DNA from: Paenibacillus donghaensis | Lineage (GTDB): Bacteria; Bacillota; Bacilli; Paenibacillales; Paenibacillaceae | NCBI RefSeq assembly: GCF_002192415.1 | Contig: NZ_CP021780.1 | Span: 7,068,001 to 7,132,000 of the forward strand | Direction: 5' to 3' | Length of the DNA: 64,000 nucleotides | In this document: positions 1 through 13,044 of the stretch, one piece after another | How positions within the stretch are numbered: position 1 is the first letter of the stretch | Layout: each line of letters opens with the position of its first letter | The notes under the pieces: generated by a model | Databases searched by the model: none | Seen by the model: the letters and a program-made list of their open reading frames with translations, nothing else | What the model was told of the DNA's origin: nothing | Program-made: the position numbers and the translations under genes

Positions 1-321
1 GCCCAGCCGCCTCTCTTCAAGATCGAGCGCAACAAGGTAATCAAGTATGCGCAGAGCGAGAAGGAACGCGATGAGATTATTGCTACTTTCGGAGAAAACG
101 TCAAAGTGAATGTCCAGCGCTACAAAGGTTTGGGAGAAATGAACGCAACCCAGCTGTGGGATACAACGATGGACCCTGAATACCGCATGATGCTGCAGGT
201 AACGATTGAGGACGCAATTCTGGCTGACGGCATGTTTGATACGCTGATGGGCGACAATGTTGAGCCAAGACGCGAGTTTATTCAAGAGCATGCCAAGTAT
301 GTCAAGAATCTGGACGTATAA
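1..321 (+). CDS. gyrB: DNA gyrase subunit B, C-terminal part (5' end outside window)
   Basis: The frame is open from base 1 and ends with a TAA at 319-321, so only the last 106 residues are present. They carry the conserved gyrase B tail: QRYKGLGEM followed by the [13 protein letters not shown] stretch of the TOPRIM and C-terminal region, which contacts GyrA and DNA. GyrB is the ATPase subunit that powers negative supercoiling by the A2B2 enzyme. An intrinsic terminator follows at once. GyrA lies 1.2 kb downstream, separated by an oppositely oriented gene. Confidence 0.97.
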   Translation, partial: AQPPLFKIERNKVIKYAQSEKERDEIIATFGENVKVNVQRYKGLGEMNATQLWDTTMDPEYRMMLQVTIEDAILADGMFDTLMGDNVEPRREFIQEHAKYVKNLDV

Positions 322-369
322 TTCAACCAGAGCCAGCTAAGAGCTTATCCTTACTGAATCTGATCAAGA

Positions 370-414
370 GCCTCCAGCCCCTGGGTTTAACAGCTTAGGG
401 TGCTGGAGGCTTTT
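370..414 (+). terminator. Intrinsic terminator of gyrB
   Basis: A 9-bp perfect stem (GCCTCCAGC at 370-378 with GCTGGAGGC at 402-410) is followed by TTTT. It sits between the convergent ends of gyrB and the YheC/YheD gene and could serve both. Confidence 0.8.
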
Positions 415-419
415 GATTA

Positions 420-1286
420 TTATTTTCCGGATTTTCTTTTCTTGCGCTTCGAGGTGGGCAGCGGCTTGGCAGCCTTCAAGCGGCCATAGGCAGTCGCATA
501 GCGCTGTATTTTACGGTAGATCCGCTTATCCTTATGAAATTGCTTAAAGGCGATAATGGACGGCAAGGTGTTTACCTCCAGCAGCCACAGCTCGTGGTGC
601 TGGTCGACTGCTACATCGAGTCCAATCTCCTTAATGGATGGATATGCCGTTTCCAGCTGCCTTGCCATCTGCACCCCCATAACTTTTAACTGGCTGATGG
701 TACTTTGAGCTTCTGCCACGTCCATGTGCTCCTTCAGCAGAACATCAACCGCCGTCACCGCCCCTCCGCTGTGATAGTTCGTCACAATCTTCTGGGGAGC
801 GGCAACTCTGCCGAGCATTCCGGTGGTTTTCCAACCACCTGCAGGAGTCTTCTGGGTAAGCACGCGCAGGTCAAAGGGGCGGTTCTGGCGGGTGAGCAGA
901 TCGATCCCCTGCTGAGCCAGATAGGTACGGCCTTTGAGCCGTTCCAGAAGCACTTCGTGCAGCTCCTGCAGGGAAGAGAAGATACGGGCCATTTTTTCAT
1001 AGCGCAAAATATACATGATTTGAGTATCAGCGGCAGCTTCCAACGGATCCTTCTTCTCGGGTTTCCCGCCAGGGATAAGGGTGACCATCCGCTTCTCGGC
1101 TCTCATTACCCCGCTGCCATAGGTTCCGCGGTCAGGCTTTATATATACGGTTGCATATAAATCGAGCAGTTGCTCGAGAGCCTCGTGACTATACTTGCGG
1201 GTATCGGGAATATGGATTGCAAGTGAGGGGTTTTGTAAAAGGACCATCGTCTTGGCCCATTTGCTGGAGACCCGTTGTATCCTCAT
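420..1286 (-). CDS. YheC/YheD-family ATP-grasp protein
   Basis: 288 residues. The N-terminal half has the YheC/YheD pattern (IKPDRGTYGSGV, residues about 48-59), and the C-terminal half has the ATP-grasp metal and ATP signature (EIGLDVAVDQ, then LLEVNTLPS near residues 235-240). Relatives in B. subtilis are associated with the spore coat; their reaction is not established, though the fold predicts an ATP-dependent carboxylate-amine ligase. A strong SD (AAGGAGG in antisense sense, about 1291-1297) precedes the ATG. The gene lies between gyrB and gyrA on the opposite strand, so it is convergent with gyrB and divergent from gyrA. Confidence 0.85.
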   Translation of the reverse strand: MRIQRVSSKWAKTMVLLQNPSLAIHIPDTRKYSHEALEQLLDLYATVYIKPDRGTYGSGVMRAEKRMVTLIPGGKPEKKDPLEAAADTQIMYILRYEKMARIFSSLQELHEVLLERLKGRTYLAQQGIDLLTRQNRPFDLRVLTQKTPAGGWKTTGMLGRVAAPQKIVTNYHSGGAVTAVDVLLKEHMDVAEAQSTISQLKVMGVQMARQLETAYPSIKEIGLDVAVDQHHELWLLEVNTLPSIIAFKQFHKDKRIYRKIQRYATAYGRLKAAKPLPTSKRKKRKSGK

Positions 1287-1491
1287 TATCTTCCTCCTTA
1301 AAAGTTCTCAAGCTACCTAAACAATGGTATAATATCAGGATATGGGGTTCTACTTTCTGGGACGTAATGGTGCTTAAATCCATCATTCTTGTCTTTACAG
1401 TCTATGTACCAAAGGCATTTGCGGAAAGGGCATATACCCTTATGGCGGCAAAAGAAATTAATCATAGAATATCAAAGGCTATTATGTTTAA

Positions 1492-1520
1492 TTGTGCTAC
1501 TTTTGTGAAAGTAATATAAT
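1492..1520 (+). promoter_or_regulatory. Sigma-A promoter of gyrA
   Basis: TTGTGC (1492-1497), a 17-bp spacer and a perfect TATAAT (1515-1520), 40 bp before the gyrA start. A second possible promoter further upstream has TATAAT at 1328-1333 with a weak TTCTCA 17 bp before it. Confidence 0.7.
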
Positions 1521-1560
1521 AAAGGGTAGCGGTTTTTAACTGAAGGAGGTCCACCAACTC

Positions 1561-4113
1561 ATGGCTGAACAAAATAACCCGCAAGTCAAAGATCGGGACA
1601 TTGGTGAAGAAATGCGCGAATCCTTCATGGATTACGCAATGAGCATTATTGTTAGCCGGGCTTTGCCGGATGTGCGGGACGGACTCAAGCCGGTTCACCG
1701 ACGCATTTTGTTTGCGATGTCGGAACTTGGCATGTCGTCTGATAAGCCTCATAAGAAATCGGCAAGAATCGTGGGTGAGGTCATTGGTAAGTACCACCCG
1801 CACGGCGACTCAGCCGTGTACGAGACGATGGTACGGATGGCGCAGGATTTCTCTATGCGGTACATGCTTGTGGACGGTCACGGGAACTTTGGTTCCGTAG
1901 ACGGAGACATGGCTGCAGCGATGCGTTATACCGAAGCCCGCCTTTCCAAAATCGCCGGTGAAATGCTGCGCGATCTGAACAAGGAAACCGTTGACTTCGA
2001 ACCCAACTATGATGGCGAAGAGAGTGAGCCCGTCGTGCTGCCTTCCCGTTATCCCAATCTGCTTGTAAATGGGGTATCCGGTATTGCTGTAGGGATGGCT
2101 ACCAATATTCCGCCGCATAATCTGGGGGAAGTCATTGATGGCGTACAAGCCATGATCCGCAATCCTGACATTACTCCAATGGAGTTAATGGAATATATTC
2201 AAGGCCCCGATTTCCCCACAGCGGGATATATTCTTGGCCGCGAGGGCATCCGCCAGGCTTATCGTACCGGCCGGGGTTCAGTTACGATGCGCGCCAAGGC
2301 GACTATCGAGGAGAATAACGGCAAAGCGCGTATCATCGTACACGAATTGCCATACCAGGTCAACAAAGCAAGATTGGTAGAAAAAATTGCCGAATTGGTA
2401 CGCGAGAAGCGGATTGACGGAATTACCGATCTGCGCGATGAGTCTGACCGCAACGGTATGCGTGTAGTGGTTGAGATGAGACGGGACGTTAACCCTAGCG
2501 TTGTGCTTAACAACCTGTACAAGCATACCTCCATGCAGTCAACCTTCGGGATTAATATGCTGGCTATTGTAAACAAAGAGCCGCAGATCCTGAATCTGCG
2601 TGATGTGCTGCATCATTATCTGCAGCATCAGATCGAAGTCATTCGCCGCCGTACCATCTTTGATCTAAAGAAGGCAGAAGCCAGAGCACATATTCTGGAA
2701 GGTCTGCGGATTGCACTCGATCATCTGGATGAAGTGATTTCCTTGATTCGGGCTTCCCGAACTACGGACATTGCCCGTGATGGGTTGATGAGCACATTCA
2801 GTCTTAGCGTAGAGCAGGCCCAGGCGATCCTTGATATGCGGATGCAGCGCCTGACAGGTCTGGAACGCGAGAAGATTGAGAACGAATATAATGAGCTGCT
2901 GGCCAAGATTGGGGAATATCGCGAGATTCTGGCCAATGAACATCTGGTGCTTGAGATCATCAGTAACGAGCTGCAGGAAATTCGTGATAAATATTCCGAC
3001 GACCGCCGGACCGAAATTACCGTAGGTGAAGAAAGTATCCTTGATGAAGACCTCATTCCGCGAGAAGAGGTTGTCATTACCATTACTCACACCGGTTATA
3101 TCAAACGTCTGCCTGTCAGCACCTACCGCAGCCAGAAGCGCGGCGGACGAGGTGTGATCGGGATGGATACGAAGGATACGGATTTCGTGGAGCATCTCTT
3201 CGTGAGCAACTCCCATAACTATCTGATGTTCTTCACCGACAAAGGCAAGGTCTACCGGATCAAAGCCTATGAGATTCCGGAGCTGGGACGCACGGCACGT
3301 GGAACACCTATAATCAATCTGATTCAGATTGAGCAGGGTGAGAAGATCAGTGCGGTTATTCAGGTAGAGGATGGCGACAGCGACAAATATCTGTTCTTTG
3401 CTACCCGCGAGGGGATTGTGAAGAAGACGCCGCTGGAGGATTACAATAATATCCGTAAGGGCGGACTGATCGCCATCAATCTTCGTGAAGAGGACTCTCT
3501 CATTGAGGTGAAGCTGACCGACGGCCAGCAGAATCTGATTATGGGTACAGCACGCGGAATGTCGATCACGTTCTCCGAGAACGATGTACGGTCTATGGGC
3601 CGCAGCGCGACCGGTGTCAAAGGCATCACGCTGGACGGCAATGACCATGTCATTGGCATGGATTGTGTCGACAAGGAGCTTGAAGTATTGATTGTTACAA
3701 CTAAGGGTTACGGCAAACGTACACCGGCCGTTGACTATCGTTCACAGACCCGTGGCGGTAAAGGTATCAAGACAATCAATCTTACCGATAAGAATGGACC
3801 GGTAGTAGGTCTTAAGGTCGTTAAGAAAGACGAGGACCTGATGATTATTACGACCAGCGGTACCTTGATCCGTACCAGCATGGACGGCATATCGACAATG
3901 GGTCGCTATGCACAAGGGGTTAAGCTAATCAACATCCGTGAGGATGATGCTGTAGCTACGCTGTGCCGGGCGGACAAGAATGAAGAGGATGAGCTTTCCG
4001 AGCTGGAAGAAGGCTTGGACGCTCTGATGACAGAACAGGATTCGGAAGGAACAGAGACTGACCTTAATGAGACTGGATCTGAAATCGAAGCAGAAGACGA
4101 AGATATGGAATAG
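1561..4113 (+). CDS. gyrA: DNA gyrase subunit A
   Basis: 850 residues, a little longer than B. subtilis GyrA. GyrA breaks and rejoins DNA in the A2B2 gyrase. The winged-helix core has [14 protein letters not shown] (residues 35-48), the quinolone-determining region [20 protein letters not shown] (76-95) and the catalytic Tyr123 in AMRYTE. The quinolone-sensitive residues Ser84 and Glu88 are wild type, so the sequence gives no sign of resistance. The C-terminal beta-pinwheel carries the GyrA box QKRGGRG, needed for DNA wrapping. The last 40 residues form a strongly acidic tail (rich in E and D), as in other gyrase A proteins, where such tails can tune supercoiling. The SD AAGGAGGT is ideally spaced before ATG 1561. 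Confidence 0.99.
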   Translation: MAEQNNPQVKDRDIGEEMRESFMDYAMSIIVSRALPDVRDGLKPVHRRILFAMSELGMSSDKPHKKSARIVGEVIGKYHPHGDSAVYETMVRMAQDFSMRYMLVDGHGNFGSVDGDMAAAMRYTEARLSKIAGEMLRDLNKETVDFEPNYDGEESEPVVLPSRYPNLLVNGVSGIAVGMATNIPPHNLGEVIDGVQAMIRNPDITPMELMEYIQGPDFPTAGYILGREGIRQAYRTGRGSVTMRAKATIEENNGKARIIVHELPYQVNKARLVEKIAELVREKRIDGITDLRDESDRNGMRVVVEMRRDVNPSVVLNNLYKHTSMQSTFGINMLAIVNKEPQILNLRDVLHHYLQHQIEVIRRRTIFDLKKAEARAHILEGLRIALDHLDEVISLIRASRTTDIARDGLMSTFSLSVEQAQAILDMRMQRLTGLEREKIENEYNELLAKIGEYREILANEHLVLEIISNELQEIRDKYSDDRRTEITVGEESILDEDLIPREEVVITITHTGYIKRLPVSTYRSQKRGGRGVIGMDTKDTDFVEHLFVSNSHNYLMFFTDKGKVYRIKAYEIPELGRTARGTPIINLIQIEQGEKISAVIQVEDGDSDKYLFFATREGIVKKTPLEDYNNIRKGGLIAINLREEDSLIEVKLTDGQQNLIMGTARGMSITFSENDVRSMGRSATGVKGITLDGNDHVIGMDCVDKELEVLIVTTKGYGKRTPAVDYRSQTRGGKGIKTINLTDKNGPVVGLKVVKKDEDLMIITTSGTLIRTSMDGISTMGRYAQGVKLINIREDDAVATLCRADKNEEDELSELEEGLDALMTEQDSEGTETDLNETGSEIEAEDEDME

Positions 4114-4127
4114 GTTGTAATGCAGAG

Positions 4128-4161
4128 CAGGAGTTTCTTCTATAGAGACTCCTGTTTTTTT
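4128..4161 (+). terminator. Intrinsic terminator of gyrA
   Basis: CAGGAGT (4128-4134) pairs with ACTCCTG (4148-4154), followed by seven T residues. Confidence 0.85.
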
Positions 4162-4164
4162 ATA

Positions 4165-4224
4165 TATAAGTAAGTATAAGTTGCCCTCTCTTTCAGAGGA
4201 CGCCGAAGCAGTTTCTACTTGCCA
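4165..4224 (-). repeat. Dispersed structured intergenic repeat, copy A (partial)
   Basis: Read on the - strand this begins AAGTAGAAACTGCTTCGGCG and continues CCTCTGAAAGAG, matching the first half of the copies at 20432-20535 and 44209-44310. The second conserved block (CGAGAAATAGAAGGA) is missing, so the copy is truncated and abuts the gyrA terminator. The inner stem CTCT/AGAG is kept and the outer stem is weakened. Function unknown. Confidence 0.65.
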
Positions 4225-4293
4225 CTAGTCGCTTGCGGGTATCCATATTATAATCAGAGAAAGTAATGCCAGAGAATTTAAGGGGTTGAGTTA

Positions 4294-5391
4294 GTGCCAA
4301 GCCTACCAGCTGCAGAAGTACAAGCAGGTTCAAAAATCATCCAGGATGTAATCACACCTCTGGGAAGCACGTTATTCGCCAAAGGTAAAATACTATTGCC
4401 ACGCGATCTAGAGATTCTGCAGGCTTTTTTGATTCAGCATGTAGAGATTGAAGGCAGTGAGAATGAAAACAAAACTGCCGAGCCGACAAAAGTGGCATCC
4501 AAGCAGGCAGCGGTTAAGACAGGCTCTATTGTAAATGAGACACTGCTATCCAAAAGCAATTCACCGCTGCACGATGAGTATGATAAGATGCTGGTCCTGA
4601 TCAAAAGCAGCTATCGTTCCGTTGCCGCGGCTTCGTTGCCTATATATGAGCTGCGCAGCCAGCTGGAGCTGTTAATCAGCCACTTAAATGATTATCATGT
4701 TCTGAAATTTACCCCCCATGTACTCAGTGAAGAGGATTACAACTATCATAATGCTGTATTGTCGGCATTAACCTGCTACAAGCTGGCCGGATGGTGCGGA
4801 TACCCGCAAAAGGATTGGATGCAGGCTGCTTTTGCTGGACTGCTTCATGACATTGGCAATACCAAAGTAGATCCGGCACTGCTGCTTAAGCCTGATTCGC
4901 TCAGCAGCAGTGAGAAAGAAGAAGTCCGCAGACATACTACCTACGGCTATCAGCTGCTGCGCAACGTTACCGCTATTAATGAGGGGGTTAGACTTGCCGC
5001 ATTGCAGCATCATGAGAAGGTGGATGGCTCCGGATATCCGTTAAGGCTGGAGGGCTCACAGATTCATTTCTATGCCAAGCTTGTAGCCGTCGCGGATATT
5101 TTCCATGCCATGACGCTGGAAAGGGCTTATCGAAAGCCACAGTCGCCTTTCCTTGTGTTGGAGCAGCTGCTTAAAGAAAGCTTCGGGATGCTTGATCCTG
5201 TGATCGTACAGACGTTTATCCAGAAGACGACGGATCTGTATAACGGAACAAGGATTCGACTTAGCGATGGCCGTCGCGGAGAGATAATATTCACTGACCG
5301 CAGCAATCCTACAAGACCCATGGTCCAGGTTGAGGGCAAGATCGTGAATCTGGCTATTGAGCGGGAGCTCTATATACAAGAGATCATATAG
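4294..5391 (+). CDS. HD-GYP domain protein (probable cyclic-di-GMP phosphodiesterase)
   Basis: 365 residues. The N-terminal ~130 residues are of unrecognised type. The C-terminal half is a full HD-GYP domain: the HD pair at His185-Asp186 (LLHDIGN), then HHEKVDGSGYP with His239, His240 and the GYP triad at 247-249. Intact metal ligands and GYP suggest an active phosphodiesterase that degrades c-di-GMP (family knowledge; substrate inferred). The start is GTG 4294 with SD AAGGGG at 4279-4285. No signal peptide or membrane segment is evident. It stands alone between gyrA and the rRNA operon; nothing here identifies a signal sensed by the N-terminal part. Confidence 0.85.
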   Translation: MPSLPAAEVQAGSKIIQDVITPLGSTLFAKGKILLPRDLEILQAFLIQHVEIEGSENENKTAEPTKVASKQAAVKTGSIVNETLLSKSNSPLHDEYDKMLVLIKSSYRSVAAASLPIYELRSQLELLISHLNDYHVLKFTPHVLSEEDYNYHNAVLSALTCYKLAGWCGYPQKDWMQAAFAGLLHDIGNTKVDPALLLKPDSLSSSEKEEVRRHTTYGYQLLRNVTAINEGVRLAALQHHEKVDGSGYPLRLEGSQIHFYAKLVAVADIFHAMTLERAYRKPQSPFLVLEQLLKESFGMLDPVIVQTFIQKTTDLYNGTRIRLSDGRRGEIIFTDRSNPTRPMVQVEGKIVNLAIERELYIQEII

Positions 5392-5510
5392 AACACGATT
5401 GTTTATTGTCGCTAACTGCTGATTCTGCCCCTGCATAGAGTATCCAGAGGTGCAGAATCAGTGGTTATAGTCTTTAGTTCATCTTTAATAGTAATAGATT
5501 AAAAAAAAGC

Positions 5511-5539
5511 TTGCAATCCAATTCTGCACATGGTATATT
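5511..5539 (+). promoter_or_regulatory. rRNA operon promoter P1
   Basis: TTGCAA (5511-5516), 17-bp spacer, TATATT (5534-5539). An A-tract (about 5500-5508) just upstream could act as an UP element. Confidence 0.75.
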
Positions 5540-5596
5540 CTTATTCCGGCCAAGAAAGCTAAATGCTTCGCTCGAAAAGAACTTGAAAAAAAGAGC

Positions 5597-5625
5597 TTGC
5601 ATTACACGGTTGGATATGATATATT
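5597..5625 (+). promoter_or_regulatory. rRNA operon promoter P2
   Basis: TTGCAT (5597-5602), 17-bp spacer, TATATT (5620-5625): the same -10 and spacing as P1, 86 bp downstream, preceded by an A-tract. The leader to the 16S start (about 240 nt) includes the conserved TGATCTTTGAAAACTGAAC motif near 5669-5687 (antitermination/boxA region). Confidence 0.75.
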
Positions 5626-5872
5626 ATAAGAGTTGCTGGTGACGCAAACATCACTGACAACGAGAACTTGATCTTTGAAAACTGAACAACGAGGAGTGGG
5701 ATTTTGCGAAAGTAAAATCCAAAAGAAGATGAGTTTCACGCAAGTGGAGCTTGTCGGTAGAGAATGCAAATTCTCGTCAGATGTTTCAAAATGAGCATAT
5801 CGCTCTTTTCAATACTTTATCGGATGGTTATTTTCTCGGAGTGATTCGGGGAAGTGATTGCTCGATAAAACC

Positions 5873-10854
<4,982 letters not shown>

Positions 10855-10991
10855 ACATCTTAAAACGCAGATTTGTTTCGGATTCAGTTTTCAGGCGATT
10901 AAGCCTGAAAGATTTTAAGCTGCATGTCTTTTCTGTAGTCGGTTATTTTCCTGAAGGAATTCGGGGGAGTAGCACGAGCGGAAAAAACCCG

Positions 10992-11108
10992 TTTGGTGGC
11001 GATAGCGGAGGGGTTCCACGCGTACCCATCCCGAACACGACCGTTAAGCCCTCCAGCGCCGATGGTACTTGGACCGAAGGGTCCTGGGAGAGTAGGACGC
11101 CGCCAAGC
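10992..11108 (+). rRNA. 5S ribosomal RNA
   Basis: About 117 nt, from TTTGGTGGCGATAGC to GACGCCGCCAAGC, with the terminal stem TTGGTGGCG/CGCCGCCAA and the conserved CCATCCCGAACACG loop. Confidence 0.95.
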
Positions 11109-11116
11109 ACATGAAG

Positions 11117-11147
11117 ACCACTGTTGATCACTCAACAGTGGTTTTTT
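11117..11147 (+). terminator. Intrinsic terminator of the rRNA operon
   Basis: An 11-bp perfect stem, ACCACTGTTGA with TCAACAGTGGT, a 4-nt loop TCAC, then T5. Confidence 0.95.
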
Positions 11148-11255
11148 GTTATATTTGTTGTAAATGCTAGATCCTCGCTGGGATCTTATAGTAGTAACTG
11201 AATGATTAAAAAGATAAGCAAAGTCATATATGATGAATAAAGCGTTTACAATAGT

Positions 11256-11298
11256 GTAACAGATTTGTTACCGACGCTAGAGGCGATACAAGTATAAT
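11256..11298 (+). promoter_or_regulatory. Possible promoter with overlapping palindrome before the lipoprotein gene
   Basis: A perfect palindrome GTAACA-GATT-TGTTAC (11256-11271) ends where the -35 of a TATAAT box (11293-11298) would lie. The -35 itself is poor. This arrangement resembles a repressor operator, but no regulator can be named. Confidence 0.35.
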
Positions 11299-11411
11299 AG
11301 AAAAGTGCAAATATTAAGCATATCCTTAATACGAATGAACTACTGATAAATTCTAACTTTGAATTTTCTTGTGTCTTTAGATGCATGGTAGAGGTAAGGA
11401 GGATTTAAGGT

Positions 11412-11831
11412 ATGAAACCAACTCGCTTGGTTTGGGTAACAATATGGCTCTGTATGGCTGTTTTTCTGCTGGCTGGCTGCGGAGCAAAGGAACCGACCTG
11501 GGATACATTTGAAGGGGCGCTTAATGAAAAAAGCTTCCCTGTTCCGCAGGAAGCGGACTCTCCGGACCGGACAACTACAAATGTTGCTATGGACTACGTA
11601 AGGTACACTCTTCCTGGCTTGAAAGAAACCAAAGGGATACCGGAGCCTTATTTGGAGGCTATCCAGGCTTGGGGCTGGAAAGAGCAGGAACAGAAGGAAG
11701 ACGACAAAGGAGCTTCCCGCATTTTTCAGAAGGAAAAACAGATTGTGCATTTAACCGTGCATAATGACTATTTTATAGTAATGGTCCCGAAGGAGAAAAA
11801 GGCCTCCATTAAGGGGCTGGAAACCAAATAA
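11412..11831 (+). CDS. Small lipoprotein of unknown function
   Basis: 139 residues. A signal peptide with a clear lipobox (LLAGC, lipidated Cys23) predicts export and anchoring on the outer face of the membrane. The mature part is hydrophilic and acidic in the middle (KEQEQKEDDKG) and has no motif I recognise. SD AAGGAGG precedes ATG 11412 at good distance. It forms a single-gene unit between the rRNA operon and a terminator shared with the convergent membrane-protein gene. Confidence 0.8.
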   Translation: MKPTRLVWVTIWLCMAVFLLAGCGAKEPTWDTFEGALNEKSFPVPQEADSPDRTTTNVAMDYVRYTLPGLKETKGIPEPYLEAIQAWGWKEQEQKEDDKGASRIFQKEKQIVHLTVHNDYFIVMVPKEKKASIKGLETK

Positions 11832-11866
11832 ATAAATCGCCGTCCATAAAGGACGGCGATTTATTT
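11829..11866. terminator. Bidirectional intrinsic terminator
   Basis: A perfect 16-bp stem (11830-11845 with 11851-11866) with core CGCCGTCC/GGACGGCG, flanked by an A-rich stretch on one side and a T-rich one on the other, so it can stop transcription from both convergent genes. Confidence 0.9.
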
Positions 11867-11901
11867 ATTTAAGCGAATTCTTATGTATGCACGATCTGCT
11901 G

Positions 11902-12426
11902 TCACTGTGAATAATAGGACGCATCGGAAGTGTTGAATTTCAGCATACCTCCCTTGTCTTTATTTCTCAGCAGCAGCAAGGTATACAGACGGGGCAGCAA
12001 CAGCCACAGATGACAGATAATCAGCGAAGCTGTAAATGCTGGAGGTGACCAGACCACAAAAAGTATGGCGATGCAAAGGCCGATCCAGAAATTATGCAGC
12101 TGCACCTTGCGGAAGACACGGTAGCTAATGTACTGATCCGGCATATACCCGATCCAAGGCAGCTGGATGGTATTACGCCACCTTTTGGCGATTGGATGGC
12201 CTGAGATCAAGAGAACGGAACGCGAGATCACATATTGTGTCCAGAACACTACAGGCGCAGCCAGGATCATGAAGAAGATGCTCCACCGGGACAAGAACAC
12301 GGATTCCAATATTATAAAGATAATGGGCAATATCATATAGGCTCGCAGCAAAAAGGTGGAAATATTGATTTTTCTGATTAATTTATATTGATAGAATGTA
12401 GCGGCTCCTTTAATGTCGTCTTCCAT
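11902..12426 (-). CDS. Conserved hypothetical membrane protein
   Basis: 174 residues with four likely membrane segments (about residues 25-42, 46-66, 112-128 and 130-150). Charged stretches separate them; the central RWRNTIQLPWIGYMPDQYISYRVFRKVQL segment is probably cytoplasmic. No catalytic motif is seen and I do not recognise the family. An AGGAGG lies about 12 nt before ATG 12426. It is convergent with the lipoprotein gene and divergent from gin. Confidence 0.7.
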   Translation of the reverse strand: MEDDIKGAATFYQYKLIRKINISTFLLRAYMILPIIFIILESVFLSRWSIFFMILAAPVVFWTQYVISRSVLLISGHPIAKRWRNTIQLPWIGYMPDQYISYRVFRKVQLHNFWIGLCIAILFVVWSPPAFTASLIICHLWLLLPRLYTLLLLRNKDKGGMLKFNTSDASYYSQ

Positions 12427-12635
12427 AAAAAAGGACGGCCTCCTCGTTATATGTCATGATACTAATATCGGCTAACATGGGCTTTTTGTTAAACTTTGTG
12501 ATTTATTATCACCTGCCGGGCAACTGCGGAATATTATACATTATACGAGCCGCAGGATATGAAAAAACTATGAAAGGGTTTAAAATGATAGAAGGTGTAT
12601 CATACTGTTCTTAAAAGAGTCAAGGTGGGATGAAA

Positions 12636-12821
12636 ATGGAACAGCAAACCGATCAGGCTTGTATTATCTGCGGACAAGTGAAAGAGGAAGGCATCGTGAT
12701 TGTCTCGCATTTTATATGTGAGGATTGCGAGGCGGAGATGGTGCGTACGGAGGCTGAGGATGCGAAGTATCGTTTTTTTATCGGCCGGATGAAGAAAATT
12801 GATCTGCAGAAAAATGCATAG
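12636..12821 (+). CDS. gin: Sigma-G inhibitor Gin (CsfB family)
   Basis: 61 residues. The pattern CIICGQ...FICEDCE (two CxxC pairs) followed by a helix ending in YRFFIGRMKKI is that of Gin/CsfB, the zinc-binding anti-sigma factor that keeps sigma-G silent until engulfment is complete in the forespore. An ATG six bases upstream (12630) is in frame, but AGGTGG at 12623-12628 is only 1 nt from it and 7 nt from ATG 12636, so the latter is chosen. In B. subtilis csfB also lies just upstream of the yaaN-yaaO-tmk cluster, which supports the call. Confidence 0.9.
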   Translation: MEQQTDQACIICGQVKEEGIVIVSHFICEDCEAEMVRTEAEDAKYRFFIGRMKKIDLQKNA

Positions 12822-12912
12822 GCAAACAGCTGTGCAGCAATCGATCGAAAGAACAAAAAAAAGCGGGCGGTGGATCTGTGTCACGTTGGCTGCATAACGT
12901 ATTTTTATTTTG

Positions 12913-12953
12913 ACGGCTTTCCCGTTCTCTAATTGGATGGAGGGAGCCGTTTT
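12913..12953 (+). terminator. Probable terminator after gin
   Basis: ACGGCT (12913-12918) pairs with AGCCGT (12945-12950), extended inside by CCC/GGG, followed by TTT. Confidence 0.6.
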
Positions 12954-13044
12954 GTTATCCGGGTAGGATGCTTCTTCAGTGATATGTAGGCGTTTGGGTC
13001 TATTTGCGTTAAAATAGAAGCTAGCCCTAGGGGAAGGAACTATT

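Noticed and set aside
2665..3648. 327-codon open frame on the - strand
   Set aside because: Antisense to gyrA, no recognisable domain, no SD.
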